DNA of 64,000 nt from Ga0077527 sp050250695 (GTDB lineage Bacteria > Pseudomonadota > Gammaproteobacteria > Burkholderiales > SG8-41). The notes beneath the pieces are model-generated. The model searched no databases, was not told where the DNA came from, and saw nothing but the letters and a program-made list of their open reading frames with translations. A program made the translations under genes and the position numbers. The stretch is taken from the NCBI GenBank assembly GCA_050250695.1, contig JBFWOE010000003.1, positions 1 to 64,000 of the forward strand, written 5' to 3'. Below are positions 34,462 through 43,795 of this stretch, one piece after another; position 1 is the first letter of the stretch, and the number at the start of each line of letters is the position of its first letter.

Positions 34462-34488
34462 AAAACGCCGGCCTTGCGCCGGCGTTTT
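34462..34488 (-). terminator. Bidirectional hairpin terminator after pilU
   Basis: AAAACGCCGGC-CTTGC-GCCGGCGTTTT forms an 11-base perfect stem with a 5-base loop and A/T flanks on both sides. It lies 20 bases after the pilU stop and just upstream of the TauE-like gene. Confidence 0.85.
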
Positions 34489-34508
34489 GCATGAATACAG
34501 CCGCAGCA

Positions 34509-35645
34509 TCAGACGAGATTCAAATGTTCGATTCCCGTCATCACGTCCTTGTCCTTGGCGTCCTTGCTGTTCAGCTTGATCATCAGCCGCAGCTCGTTCA
34601 TCGAGTCGGCGTTGCGCAGCGCGTCCTCGTAGCTGATCTCGCCGGCTTCGTAGAGGTCGAACAGGTGCTGGTCGAAGGTCTGCATGCCCAGTTCGCGCGA
34701 TTTGGCCATGATGCCCTTGATCTCGTGCACCTCGCCCTTGAAGATCATGTCGGAAATCAGCGGCGAATTGAGCAGGATCTCGACCGCGGCGGCGCGGCCC
34801 TTGCCGTCCTTTTTCGGGATCAGCCGCTGCGAGATCAGCGCGCGGATGTTCAGCGACAGGTCCATCAGCAGCTGGTGTTTGCGCTCTTCCGGGAAGAAGT
34901 TGATGATGCGGTCCAGCGCCTGGTTGGCGCTGTTGGCGTGCAACGTGGCCATCGCCAGATGGCCGGTTTCGGCAAAGGCAATGGCGTGATCCATGGTCTC
35001 ACGGTCGCGGATCTCGCCGATCAGGATCACGTCGGGCGCCTGGCGCAGCGTGTTTTTCAGCGCGGCGTGCCAGGAATCGGTATCGACGCCGACTTCACGC
35101 TGGGTGACCACGCAGTTCTTGTGATCGTGCACGTATTCAATCGGATCCTCGATGGTGATGATGTGGCCGTAGCTGTTTTCGTTGCGGTAGCCCATCATCG
35201 CCGCCAGCGACGTCGATTTGCCGGAACCCGTGCCGCCAACCATGATCACCAGGCCGCGCTTGGTCATCACCACGTCCTTCAGCACCGGCGGCAGCTTGAG
35301 GTCGTCGAACTTCGGAATCGAGGTGTTGATGGTCCGCAGCACCATGCCGACGCGGCCCTGCTGCATGAAGGCATTGACGCGGAAGCGGCCGATGTCGCCG
35401 GGACTGACCGCGAAATTGCATTCCTTGGTCGCCTCGAATTCACCCGCCTGCTTGTCGTTCATGATGCCGCGCGCGAGCTCGGCGGTGTGCTGCGCCGTCA
35501 GCGTCTGCTGCGCTACCGGGGTCATCTTGCCGTCGAGCTTGATCGCCGGCGGGAAACCCACCGTGATGAACAGGTCGGAGGCCTTTTTCGCGACCATTGC
35601 CCGCAGCAGATCGTGCATGAACTTGACTGCCTGTTCTCTTTCCAT
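34509..35645 (-). CDS. pilU: Type IV pilus retraction ATPase PilU
   Basis: The 378-residue PilT-like ATPase has VGGTGSGKSTSLAAMMG (Walker A near residue 144), the Asp box IEDPIEYVHDH, Walker B ILIGEIRDRETM and the His box GHLAMATLHANSANQALDR. The opening (AVKFMHDLLRAMVAKKASDLFI) and C-terminal extension (DVMTGIEHLNLV) identify PilU rather than PilT. It forms a hexamer that assists PilT in pulling back type IV pili. It lies 51 bases downstream of pilT. Confidence 0.93.
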   Translation of the reverse strand: MEREQAVKFMHDLLRAMVAKKASDLFITVGFPPAIKLDGKMTPVAQQTLTAQHTAELARGIMNDKQAGEFEATKECNFAVSPGDIGRFRVNAFMQQGRVGMVLRTINTSIPKFDDLKLPPVLKDVVMTKRGLVIMVGGTGSGKSTSLAAMMGYRNENSYGHIITIEDPIEYVHDHKNCVVTQREVGVDTDSWHAALKNTLRQAPDVILIGEIRDRETMDHAIAFAETGHLAMATLHANSANQALDRIINFFPEERKHQLLMDLSLNIRALISQRLIPKKDGKGRAAAVEILLNSPLISDMIFKGEVHEIKGIMAKSRELGMQTFDQHLFDLYEAGEISYEDALRNADSMNELRLMIKLNSKDAKDKDVMTGIEHLNLV

Positions 35646-35696
35646 GCCTGGCTCCTTCTTGGATCTTGGATATTGCCTGTTGCCGGTGCCGCAAGC

Positions 35697-36737
35697 CTAG
35701 CGGAATGCGTCCTTGTTCATCGCCTTGCCGCGCGCCTCGTCCACCGACACGATGTTGCGCTTGACCAGGTCCTGCAGGTTCTGGTCCAGCGTCTGCATGC
35801 CGAGCTGGGCGCCGGTCTGGATCGCCGAATACATCTGCGCCACCTTGTTCTCGCGGATCAGGTTGCGGATAGCCGGCGTGCCGACCATGATCTCGTGGGC
35901 CGCGGCGCGGCCGCTGCCGTCCTTGGTTTTCAGCAGCGTCTGTGAAATCACCGCGCGCAGTGATTCGGACAGCATCGCGCGCATCATTTCCTTTTCCTCG
36001 GCCGGGAACACGTCGATGATGCGGTCGATGGTTTTGGCCGCGGAACTGGTGTGCAGCGTTCCGAACACCAGGTGGCCCGTCTCGGCGGCGGTCAGCGCCA
36101 GGCGTATGGTTTCCAGGTCGCGCATCTCGCCGACGAGGATGATGTCCGGGTCTTCGCGCAGCGCCGAACGCAGCGCATTGGAGAACGACAGCGTGTGCGG
36201 GCCGACCTCGCGCTGGTTGATCAGGCATTTTTTCGATTCGTGGACAAACTCGATCGGGTCTTCGACGGTCAGGATGTGCCCCTGCTCGTTTTCATTGATG
36301 TGGTTGACCATCGCCGCCAGCGTGGTCGACTTGCCCGAACCCGTCGGCCCGGTCACCAGCACCACTCCGCGGGGCTGGTTGGCGATTTCGATGAACACCT
36401 TGGGCGCCTTCAGGTCTTCCAAGCTCAGCACCTTTGAGGGAATGGTACGGAACACGGCGCCGGCGCCGCGCTGCTGAACGAAGGCGTTGACGCGAAAACG
36501 CGCGAGGTTCGGGATCGCGAAGGAAAAGTCGCACTCGAGGTTTTCCTCGTAGAACTTGCGCTGGCCGTCATTCATGATGTCGTACACCATGGCATGGACG
36601 TCCTTGTGCTCGAGGGCGGGGAGGTTGATGCGGCGGATGTCGCCGTGCACGCGGATCATCGGCGGCAGCCCGGAGGACAGGTGCAGGTCGGAAGCCTTGT
36701 TCTTGACTACGAAGGCGAGCAGTTCTGAGATGTCCAT
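35697..36737 (-). CDS. pilT: Type IV pilus twitching motility protein PilT
   Basis: The 346-residue retraction ATPase begins ISELLAFVVKNKASDLHLSSG. Walker A is VTGPTGSGKSTTLAAMV, followed by VEDPIEFVHESKK, the Walker B ILVGEMRDLETIRLALTAAETG and FGTLHTSSAAKTIDRIIDVFP. These are diagnostic of PilT. It powers pilus retraction for twitching and DNA uptake. It is followed by pilU and divergent from yggS, a very conserved betaproteobacterial layout. Confidence 0.96.
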   Translation of the reverse strand: MDISELLAFVVKNKASDLHLSSGLPPMIRVHGDIRRINLPALEHKDVHAMVYDIMNDGQRKFYEENLECDFSFAIPNLARFRVNAFVQQRGAGAVFRTIPSKVLSLEDLKAPKVFIEIANQPRGVVLVTGPTGSGKSTTLAAMVNHINENEQGHILTVEDPIEFVHESKKCLINQREVGPHTLSFSNALRSALREDPDIILVGEMRDLETIRLALTAAETGHLVFGTLHTSSAAKTIDRIIDVFPAEEKEMMRAMLSESLRAVISQTLLKTKDGSGRAAAHEIMVGTPAIRNLIRENKVAQMYSAIQTGAQLGMQTLDQNLQDLVKRNIVSVDEARGKAMNKDAFR

Positions 36738-36840
36738 TTATTTATAATTCCCTGGGAGGTGGGCGGTAAGATGCTTCATCAGCATGCAACAATGGGGAGA
36801 TCCATGGGGGTCAACGCCGCCTGCTGGGCTCGTCGAAATT

Positions 36841-37563
36841 ATGGCCACAATCGCTGATAACTTGCAAGCCGTGCACGCGCGGATTGCGCACGCGGCCGCA
36901 CTGGCCGGCCGGCCCCCGGAAAACATCCGCCTGCTCGCGGTCAGCAAGACCTTCGGCGCCGCGCAGATCAGCGAAGCCTGGCATGCGGGGCAGCGTGCGT
37001 TCGGCGAAAATTTCGTGCAGGAAGCGCTGGACAAGATGCGCGAACTGCCCGGCTTCGCCATCGAATGGCATTTCATCGGGCCGCTCCAGAGCAACAAGAC
37101 GCGCCAGGTCGCGGAACATTTTTCGTGGGTGCACAGCATTGAGCGCGAAAAAACCGCGCGCCGCCTGAACGATGCGCGCCCTGCGCAGCTGCCGCCGCTC
37201 AACGTGCTGATCCAGGTCAATGTCAGCGGCGAAGCCAGCAAAAGCGGCGTGGCGCCCGGTGCCGAAGCTGCGCTGGCCGCGGCCATCCGCGCCCTGCCGC
37301 GCCTGCGGCTGCGCGGGTTGATGGCCATACCGGAACCGACACCCGATTCATCAATCTGTCATGAGCGCTTCGCACTGCTGCGCCGGCTGCAGCAGGGCCT
37401 GCACGCCGCTGACGGCAACATCGATACCCTGTCCATGGGCATGTCGGATGACCTGGAAGCCGCGATTGCCGAAGGCTCGACGATGGTGCGTGTGGGCACC
37501 GCCATTTTCGGCAGGCGGCAGGTCGCCAAAAGTGAACGGCAAGCAGTCAGCGGCAAGCGGTGA
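36841..37563 (+). CDS. yggS: PLP homeostasis protein (YggS/ProY family)
   Basis: The ATG at 36841 gives 240 residues. RLLAVSKTF holds the PLP-binding Lys, and FGENFVQEALDKM, WHFIGPLQSNKTR, VNVSGEASKSG, LRGLMAIP and LSMGMSDDLEAAI are all family blocks. It binds pyridoxal phosphate in a TIM-barrel and keeps B6 and amino-acid pools balanced. It is divergent from pilT and followed by proC and yggT, the standard neighbourhood. Confidence 0.94.
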   Translation: MATIADNLQAVHARIAHAAALAGRPPENIRLLAVSKTFGAAQISEAWHAGQRAFGENFVQEALDKMRELPGFAIEWHFIGPLQSNKTRQVAEHFSWVHSIEREKTARRLNDARPAQLPPLNVLIQVNVSGEASKSGVAPGAEAALAAAIRALPRLRLRGLMAIPEPTPDSSICHERFALLRRLQQGLHAADGNIDTLSMGMSDDLEAAIAEGSTMVRVGTAIFGRRQVAKSERQAVSGKR

Positions 37564-37641
37564 ACCGTATAATGCAGCGATCCCTGCAAGCTCCTTCCGA
37601 TTACATACTGCTTACCGCTTACTGACAGTCCTCCTCAGCAA

Positions 37642-38454
37642 ATGAACATCCTTTTCATCGGCGGCGGCAACATGGCGGCCGCGATCATCGGCGGCCTGAT
37701 CTCGCGGGATTGGCCGGCGGCGTCGATCCACGCCGTCGATGTGCAGGCGGACGCGCGCACCGGCCTGGAGCGCCGCTTCGGCATCGGCACGTCAGACAGG
37801 CCGGAACCGGCCATCGCAAAAGCGGACTGCATCGTGCTCGCGGTCAAGCCGCAGCAGTTGCGGGAGGTTGCACTGGGCATCGCCGCGGCCGTCAGGGGCC
37901 GGCTGGTAATCAGCATAGCCGCGGGACTGCGCTGCAGCGACATCTCGCGGTGGCTGGGCGGCTCGCCGCACATCGTGCGCGCCATGCCGAACACGCCGGC
38001 GCTCGTCGCCGCCGGCATTACCGGGCTCTACGCCATGCCGCAGGTCACCGGGGCCCAGCGCGACACCGCCGAAGCCATCCTCGCCGCCGTGGGCGCCACA
38101 TTCTGGGTGGACGAGGAACGCGATCTCGATGCCGTCACTGCGGTTTCCGGCAGCGGACCGGCCTACGTGTTCTATTTCATGGAGGCCCTGGAACAGGCCG
38201 CCCTTGAACTCGGCCTGCCTCCGCAGATTGCGCGGCAAAGCGCGCTGGCGACATTCGCCGGCGCGGTAAAACTGGCTGCCAGCGATGACACAGGTCCGGC
38301 GACGCTTCGCGAACGCGTGACCTCGAAAGGCGGCACCACCGAGCGCGCGATCGGCATGCTCGACGAGGCGTGTGTCATGGAGGCGTTCCGGCGCGCGGTG
38401 CGCGGCGCGGCGCAACGCGCCGCCGAACTCGGGGACACCCTGGGCAAGGACTGA
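37642..38454 (+). CDS. proC: Pyrroline-5-carboxylate reductase
   Basis: The 270-residue enzyme starts NILFIGGGNMAAAIIGGL (Rossmann NADPH site), has CIVLAVKPQQL, RAMPNTPALVAAGITGLYA and the C-terminal active-site block VSGSGPAYVFYFMEALEQAA and VTSKGGTTERAI. It reduces pyrroline-5-carboxylate to proline with NAD(P)H. A TATAAT at 37568-37573 between yggS and proC may give it an extra promoter. Its stop is followed at once by yggT. Confidence 0.96.
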   Translation: MNILFIGGGNMAAAIIGGLISRDWPAASIHAVDVQADARTGLERRFGIGTSDRPEPAIAKADCIVLAVKPQQLREVALGIAAAVRGRLVISIAAGLRCSDISRWLGGSPHIVRAMPNTPALVAAGITGLYAMPQVTGAQRDTAEAILAAVGATFWVDEERDLDAVTAVSGSGPAYVFYFMEALEQAALELGLPPQIARQSALATFAGAVKLAASDDTGPATLRERVTSKGGTTERAIGMLDEACVMEAFRRAVRGAAQRAAELGDTLGKD

Positions 38455-38455
38455 A

Positions 38456-39034
38456 ATGCTGGCCAATGCACTGATCTTCATCGCCCAGGTTGCGTTCGGG
38501 CTGCTGACGCTGGCACTGCTGCTGCGCTTCTACATGCAGTGGGTACGCGCGCCGTACCGCAATCCTCTCGCCGATTTCGTCAACGCCCTGACCGATTTCA
38601 TGGTGCGCCCGGCGCGGCGCTTCATCCCCGGCCTGTGGGGACTGGACCTGCCGACGCTGCTGCTGGCCTGGCTGGCGCAACTGCTCGAACTGCTGGTGGT
38701 GCTGCAGGTCCGCGGCTTCCGCTACGGCGCCGAAGTCGGCATGGCCGGCATCGGCCTCGCCGCACTGGCCGTGCTCGCCGTGCTGAAAATGCTGATCTAC
38801 ATCGTGCTCGTCGCCACGCTGATGCAGGCGCTGCTGTCCTGGATCAGTCCCGGCAGCCCGGTTGCGCCACTGCTCGACGCCATGACGCGGCCCATGCTGC
38901 GCGTGTTCCGCCGCCGCATACCGCCGGTGGGCAACGTCGACCTGTCGCCGCTATTCGTGCTGGTCGCCTGCCAATTGCTGTTGATGCTGCCGGTGGCCTG
39001 GCTGGAATCCGAAGCGCTGCGCCTGCTGCGCTGA
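38456..39034 (+). CDS. yggT: YggT family membrane protein
   Basis: The 192-residue protein has two YGGT repeats: LLLRFYMQWVRAPYRNPLADFV and LSWISPGSPVAPLLDAMTRPML, each in a pair of hydrophobic helices. The family is linked to membrane integrity and is found beside proC throughout proteobacteria. The start lies 1 base after the proC stop, and the stop overlaps the next gene (TGATG), so translation is coupled. Confidence 0.93.
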   Translation: MLANALIFIAQVAFGLLTLALLLRFYMQWVRAPYRNPLADFVNALTDFMVRPARRFIPGLWGLDLPTLLLAWLAQLLELLVVLQVRGFRYGAEVGMAGIGLAALAVLAVLKMLIYIVLVATLMQALLSWISPGSPVAPLLDAMTRPMLRVFRRRIPPVGNVDLSPLFVLVACQLLLMLPVAWLESEALRLLR

Positions 39035-39339
39035 TGGCTGCCGCATGGTTCCGCTACCACGCGGACGATGCCTGCCTCACATTGCGCATCCATGCGCAGC
39101 CCAATGCAAGATCGACCGGCGCGGCCGGCCTGCACGGGGATGCGCTGAAAATCCGTGTCGCGGCGCCAGCGGCCGATGACCGCGCCAATACCGCGATGCT
39201 GGCCTGGCTGGCCGACGCGCTGGCGGTTCCGCGCAGCACACTGCGCCTGAAATCCGGAAAAACCGCACGCCGCAAGGTGGTCGAAATCCGCCCGGCCGAT
39301 GCGCAACTGATCACCCGCGCTGCGGCGCTCGCGGACTGA
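39034..39339 (+). CDS. DUF167 family protein (YggU, UPF0235)
   Basis: The 101-residue protein has LRIHAQPNARSTG, LKIRVAAPAADDRANTAM and LKSGKTARRKVVEI, the three conserved strands of DUF167. Its function is not known, but it is a fixed neighbour of yggT. The ATG overlaps the yggT stop by one base. It converges on the cardiolipin synthase gene. Confidence 0.92.
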   Translation: MAAAWFRYHADDACLTLRIHAQPNARSTGAAGLHGDALKIRVAAPAADDRANTAMLAWLADALAVPRSTLRLKSGKTARRKVVEIRPADAQLITRAAALAD

Positions 39340-39354
39340 ATCCTTGCGAGCCGC

Positions 39355-40827
39355 TTAATCCGTCCGCTGATCCCGGGCATCATCCCCGGAACGGCCGGCG
39401 TGCATGCGCCAGCCGCGCACAAGCAGCGTGACCGCGATCCACACGGCCAGTACGGCCAGCGGCAGCGTCACGGCCAGGGGCAGCGCCAGCGCGAGCAGCG
39501 CCAGCACCGCAAAAAAAAGTGCAACCGCAAACATCAGGCCGGCTTCGGCAGGGCCCAGCATGCGCCGGTTGGTCAGCGCAGCACCGACGGTGTTGCCGAT
39601 CCGCAACGCACCCGCCGCGGCGCGCGCCGCCTTGCCGCCGGACCCTGTGACCCGGGAAGCCGCGCGCGACGGCCGTACGCGCTGCCGCTCGCCCAACACA
39701 ATCTCCGTGGCATGGCCCAGGTCCTCCTCGTACATCGCCTGCAGGCTGCGGGCGCAGCCTTCGTCTTCGAGGGCGACGTCGAGTTCATAGTTGACGATCC
39801 AGCTGGCCAGGTTGAGATTGGTGGATCCCACCCGCGCCCAGCGGCCGTCGGCAACAGCCGTTTTCGCATGCAGCATCGCTCCGTTCCATTCGAAAACACG
39901 GACGCCGGCCTCGAGCAGCGGACGATAGCCGGCGCGCGACAGGCGGGTGAGAACGGGAACATCGCTGGTACCGGGCACCAGCAGCCGCACATCTACACCG
40001 TCATGCGCGGCGGCCCGCAAGGCCTGCACATAGGGAGAAAATCCGACGAAGTAGGCATCGGTCAGCCACAGCGTGCTGCGTGCCATCGCTGCGATCATCT
40101 GGTCAAGGCGGTAGATCCCGGCAATGCTGGGCTGGCTGGCCAGCACCCGCAATGCCACATCGCCGGCCGGCGGCACCTCCACCGCCTCGGGCAGGCCGTC
40201 ATCCGTCCCCGCTGCAGCCCAGGTCTGTGCAAAAGCCTGTTCGATGTCGGCCACGGCCGGGCCCCTGATCTCGATCCCGGTATCCCGCCACGGTTCGCAA
40301 CCGGTCCGCGAATCCCCCATCCATTTGCTGCTGACGCACAACCCGCTGACGAATCCGGTCATGCCGTCCACCGCGATCATTTTCCGGTGATCACGGGTCA
40401 GCCAGCCGAAAGGACTGTCGAGCTGTGGCGGATTGAAGCAGCGGACCCGGCCTCCGGCAGCGATCAGCGGCGCAAGCACGCGGGTCGAGCCCATCGCCAG
40501 TCCGCCCATCCAGTCGTAAATCACGCAGACGGTGACACCGGAGCGCGCTTTTTCTGCCAGCGCCGCGACAAACATGCGGCCGGTGTCATCATCGGCAATG
40601 ATGTAATTCTCGAACAGCACTGATCGGCGTGCACCGGCGATGGCCTGCAGCCACGCCGGGAAATTCTCACGGGCATCGCGCAGGATGCGCACCGAGTTGC
40701 CGCCGATCAGCGGGGCACCGGCAGCGCGGGTGAAAACCTGTTCGGCCAGACGCCGCAGACCGGCGCTGTCGCCCCGCGCCGGCCGTCCGGCGGCGGTTTC
40801 CCGGGATTGCGGGGGAAGTGGTGCCAT
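39355..40827 (-). CDS. Cardiolipin synthase-like phospholipase D family protein
   Basis: The 490-residue protein has two HKD motifs: DHRKMIAVDGMTGFVSG (about residue 145) and LHAKTAVADGRWARVGSTN (about 330), each HxK-x4-D-like. It also has FENYIIADDDTGR and YELDVALEDEG, typical of bacterial ClsB/ClsC-like enzymes. The C-terminus has two hydrophobic helices (LMFAVALFFAVLALLALALPL, LAVWIAVTLLVRG). It joins two phosphatidylglycerols or related lipids to cardiolipin at the membrane. It is 37 bases downstream of rng and probably the last gene of the nadD operon. Confidence 0.88.
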   Translation of the reverse strand: MAPLPPQSRETAAGRPARGDSAGLRRLAEQVFTRAAGAPLIGGNSVRILRDARENFPAWLQAIAGARRSVLFENYIIADDDTGRMFVAALAEKARSGVTVCVIYDWMGGLAMGSTRVLAPLIAAGGRVRCFNPPQLDSPFGWLTRDHRKMIAVDGMTGFVSGLCVSSKWMGDSRTGCEPWRDTGIEIRGPAVADIEQAFAQTWAAAGTDDGLPEAVEVPPAGDVALRVLASQPSIAGIYRLDQMIAAMARSTLWLTDAYFVGFSPYVQALRAAAHDGVDVRLLVPGTSDVPVLTRLSRAGYRPLLEAGVRVFEWNGAMLHAKTAVADGRWARVGSTNLNLASWIVNYELDVALEDEGCARSLQAMYEEDLGHATEIVLGERQRVRPSRAASRVTGSGGKAARAAAGALRIGNTVGAALTNRRMLGPAEAGLMFAVALFFAVLALLALALPLAVTLPLAVLAVWIAVTLLVRGWRMHAGRSGDDARDQRTD

Positions 40828-40864
40828 AGGGCGCCTCAGAAAACTTGGCGGGCGGAACGCCCGG

Positions 40865-42319
40865 TCACATCAGCACGATGTCGAACTGCTCCTGATTGTA
40901 GGCCGACTCGACCTGCAGTGATATCGGCTTGCCGATAAAATCCGACAGCATTGCCAGATTGTGGGACTCCTCGTCGAGAAACATGTCGATGACCTGCTGC
41001 GAAGCCAGGATGCGGAACTCGCGCGCATCGAACTGGCGGGCCTCGCGCACCAGCTCGCGCAGCACTTCGTAACACACCGTCTGCGCGGTTTTCAGTTCGC
41101 CGCGTCCGCTGCACACGGGGCAGGGCTCGCACAGGACATGGGCCAGGCTTTCGCGGGTGCGCTTGCGCGTCATCTCGACCAGCCCGAGCTGCGTGAACCC
41201 GTTGACCGTCATGCGGGTACGGTCGCGTGCCAGCGCCTTGCGGAACTCGTTGAGCACCGCGTTGCGGTGTTCCTCGGTATCCATGTCAATGAAATCGATG
41301 ATGATGATGCCGCCGAGGTTGCGCAGCCGCAACTGCCGGGCAATGACCTGCGCCGCCTCGAGGTTGGTCTTGAAAATGGTGTCGTCGAAGGTGCGCCCGC
41401 CGACAAAACCGCCGGTGTTCACGTCCACCGTCGTCAGGGCCTCGGTCTGGTCGATGATCAGGTAGCCGCCGGACTTGAGGTCCACCCTGCGCGCCAGCGC
41501 ACGCTCGATGTCGTCCTCGACGTTGTGCAGGTCGAACAGTGGCCGCTCCCCGGTGTAATGCGTCAGCCGCGACAGCGCGTTGGGCACGAACTGCCCGGCA
41601 AACTGGCACATCGCCTGGTGGGTTTCGCGTGAATCGACGTGGATGCGCCCGGTATCCTCGTGCGCGAAATCGCGCAGCACGCGCAGGCTCAGGTTGAGGT
41701 CCTGGTAGAGCAGCGCCAGCGCCGGCGCGCTGCGGGCCTGTTCCTGGATGTCGTGCCAGAGCTTGCGCAGGTATTCGACGTCCTGCACGAGTTCGCGGTC
41801 CGAGGCCGCCTCTGCCATGGTGCGGATGATGAATCCGCCCTTTTCTTCGGCGGGCAGAAGTTGCTGCAGTTTCTCGCGCAGGTGCACGCGCTCCTCTTCA
41901 TCCTCAATGCGCTGCGAGATCCCGATATGCGATTCCTGCGGCAGGTAAACCAGCAGCCTGCCGGCTATGCTGATCTGGGTCGACAGCCGCGCGCCCTTGG
42001 TGCCAATCGGATCCTTGATGACCTGCACCATCAGGTTCTGTCCTTCGCCGAGCAGTTTTTCGATCGGCATGCCGGATTCACCGTTGACCCGGTTGCCCCA
42101 GATGTCCGCCACGTGCAGAAAGGCGGCGCGTTCGCCGCCGATGTCGACAAAGGCGGATTGCATTCCCGGCAGTACTCGGACCACGCGGCCCATGTAGATG
42201 TTGCCGACAAAACCGCGCGACGACGCGCGCTCTATATGCAGTTCCTGCGTCACGCCGTGTTCTATGACAGCAACGCGGGTTTCCTGGGGTGTTACGTTGA
42301 TCAGGATCTCTTCGCTCAT
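40865..42319 (-). CDS. rng: Ribonuclease G
   Basis: The 484-residue RNase E/G protein starts EEILINVTPQETRVAVIE. An S1 domain is at about 38-125 (GNIYMGRVVRVLPGMQSAFVDIG). Catalytic aspartates are in DVNTGGFVGG and IIIDFIDMDTEEHR, and CEPCPVCSG carries the zinc-link cysteines. It matures 16S rRNA and cuts mRNAs from the 5' monophosphate end. It lacks the RNase E scaffold tail. The start overlaps the maf stop by 4 bases. Confidence 0.96.
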   Translation of the reverse strand: MSEEILINVTPQETRVAVIEHGVTQELHIERASSRGFVGNIYMGRVVRVLPGMQSAFVDIGGERAAFLHVADIWGNRVNGESGMPIEKLLGEGQNLMVQVIKDPIGTKGARLSTQISIAGRLLVYLPQESHIGISQRIEDEEERVHLREKLQQLLPAEEKGGFIIRTMAEAASDRELVQDVEYLRKLWHDIQEQARSAPALALLYQDLNLSLRVLRDFAHEDTGRIHVDSRETHQAMCQFAGQFVPNALSRLTHYTGERPLFDLHNVEDDIERALARRVDLKSGGYLIIDQTEALTTVDVNTGGFVGGRTFDDTIFKTNLEAAQVIARQLRLRNLGGIIIIDFIDMDTEEHRNAVLNEFRKALARDRTRMTVNGFTQLGLVEMTRKRTRESLAHVLCEPCPVCSGRGELKTAQTVCYEVLRELVREARQFDAREFRILASQQVIDMFLDEESHNLAMLSDFIGKPISLQVESAYNQEQFDIVLM

Positions 42320-42933
42320 GGCACGATGATGCCGTGGCTGCGCAGCAGCTCAGCGGTTTCCGCAAGGGGCAAACCCATGATACCGGAATAACTTCCGTCG
42401 ATTCTGGTGATGAACGACGCTGCCCGGCCCTGCACGGCATAGGCGCCTGCCTTGTCGGTCGACTCTCCGGTTGCGACATAACGGCGGATTTCGTCCGCTG
42501 CCAGTGCGCGGAACCAGACCGTGGATGCCGACAGCCGGGTATCGACCGCATCGCCGCGGGCGACGGCCACCGCGGTCAGCACGCGATGGTTGCGGCCTGC
42601 CAGCATCGCCAGCATGCGTACTGCATCGGCCGCGTCGGATGGTTTGCCGAGGATTGCATCGTCACAGATGACGGCCGTGTCCGCCGCCAGCACCGTGTGC
42701 GCGGCCAGGCGGCGCGCACGCACCACGCCTGCCGCCGCCAGAGCCTTCTCGCGGCTGACGCGCAGCACATATTCATCAGGCACTTCGCCGGCACGGGGCG
42801 TTTCGTCCACGTCAATCCGGCGCTGCCCGGCTTCTCGCAGCAGAATGACCTCGAACGCGACCCCGATCTGGCGCAGCAGTTCGCGACGGCGCGGGCTGCG
42901 CGAGGCCAGGTAAACGGGCGTGGATTGTGTCAT
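42316..42933 (-). CDS. maf: Maf-like nucleotide pyrophosphatase (septum-associated family)
   Basis: The 205-residue protein starts MTQSTPVYLASRSPRRRELLRQ (the SxSPRR phosphate-binding motif), with the catalytic LAADTAVICDD and YAVQGRAASFITRIDGSYSGIMGLPL at the end. Maf proteins hydrolyse dTTP, UTP or modified pyrimidine/7-methyl-GTP nucleotides. The gene overlaps rlmH and rng by 4 bases on either side. Confidence 0.94.
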   Translation of the reverse strand: MTQSTPVYLASRSPRRRELLRQIGVAFEVILLREAGQRRIDVDETPRAGEVPDEYVLRVSREKALAAAGVVRARRLAAHTVLAADTAVICDDAILGKPSDAADAVRMLAMLAGRNHRVLTAVAVARGDAVDTRLSASTVWFRALAADEIRRYVATGESTDKAGAYAVQGRAASFITRIDGSYSGIMGLPLAETAELLRSHGIIVP

Positions 42934-43400
42934 TCGCGGTGATAGGGATGGTTGGCGAGTATCGAGGCCGCCCGGTACAGCTGCTCCGCCAGCAGCACGC
43001 GCACCAGCCCGTGCGGCAGCGTCAGCGGCGACAGCGACCACAGCAGGTCCGCGCCGGATTTGAGCCCGGCATCGAGTCCGTCAGCGCCGCCGATCACGAA
43101 TGCGACATCCCTGCCTTCGTTGCGCCAGCGCCCGAGGTGATCCGCGAGTTTACGCGTAGGGAAGCTGCGCCCGTGCTCGTCGAGCATCACGCAAAGTGCG
43201 TCGCGCGGCAGCGCAGCCCGTATGCGCTCCGCCTCGGCCTGCAGCCAGCGCGCGGTGTCCGCGGAAGCGCTGCGAGCCGCAGGTTTCAATTCCTTCAGCT
43301 GCAGCGGCATCTCCCGCGGCATGCGTTTTGCGTACTCACCGAAAGCTGCCGTAACCCACTCCGGCATGCGATTCCCGACCGCGAGCACCAGCAGCTTCAC
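42930..43400 (-). CDS. rlmH: 23S rRNA (pseudouridine1915-N3)-methyltransferase RlmH
   Basis: The GTG at 43400 gives 156 residues, the usual family length. KLLVLAVGNRMPEWV opens it, and VAFVIGGADGLDAGLK plus LTLPHGLVRVLLAEQLYRA form the SPOUT knot SAM site. It methylates pseudouridine 1915 of 23S rRNA on the 70S ribosome. It overlaps rsfS and maf by 4 bases. Confidence 0.95.
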   Translation of the reverse strand: MKLLVLAVGNRMPEWVTAAFGEYAKRMPREMPLQLKELKPAARSASADTARWLQAEAERIRAALPRDALCVMLDEHGRSFPTRKLADHLGRWRNEGRDVAFVIGGADGLDAGLKSGADLLWSLSPLTLPHGLVRVLLAEQLYRAASILANHPYHRE

Positions 43401-43795
43401 CTGGCGGCGCGACGGCCTGCGGGCTTGGACGCTGTGGTCTTGCGCGCTGCTGTTTTGCGGGGAGCAGAGCGCTGGGGCGAGCCCCAGATTTCCTCGAGGT
43501 TGTAATACTGGCGTATCGCCGGCTGCATGACATGGACTATGACCGCACCGAGATCCACCAGCACCCATTCACCGGTCTGTTCGCCTTCGCTGCCGAATAC
43601 CCTGCCGCCGGCCTTCTTCACTTCCTCGCAGACATTGTTGGCCAGTGCGCGCACCTGGCGGTTGGAATCGCCGCTGACGATGATGACCTTGTCGAACAAT
43701 GCGGTCATCTTGCGGACGTTGAATACGACGATGTCGCGGCCCTTGATGTCTTCCAGCGCAGTCACGGCTGTTTTTGCGAGTTTTTCAGGTCCCAT
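43397..43795 (-). CDS. rsfS: Ribosome silencing factor RsfS
   Basis: The 132-residue protein carries VTALEDIKGRDIVVFNVRKM, VIVSGDSNRQVRALANNV and WVLVDLGAVIVHVM, the core of the RsfS/Iojap family. It binds L14 on the 50S subunit and blocks subunit joining in poor growth. The C-terminus is extended by a basic Ala/Lys/Arg-rich tail (about 25 residues). Its first base is the last base of the nadD stop. Confidence 0.95.
   Translation of the reverse strand: MGPEKLAKTAVTALEDIKGRDIVVFNVRKMTALFDKVIIVSGDSNRQVRALANNVCEEVKKAGGRVFGSEGEQTGEWVLVDLGAVIVHVMQPAIRQYYNLEEIWGSPQRSAPRKTAARKTTASKPAGRRAAR

Noticed and set aside
34419..35945. A 508-codon open frame on the plus strand opposite pilU and pilT
   Set aside because: Antisense shadow of conserved ATPase genes with His/Arg/Gln-rich low-complexity sequence.
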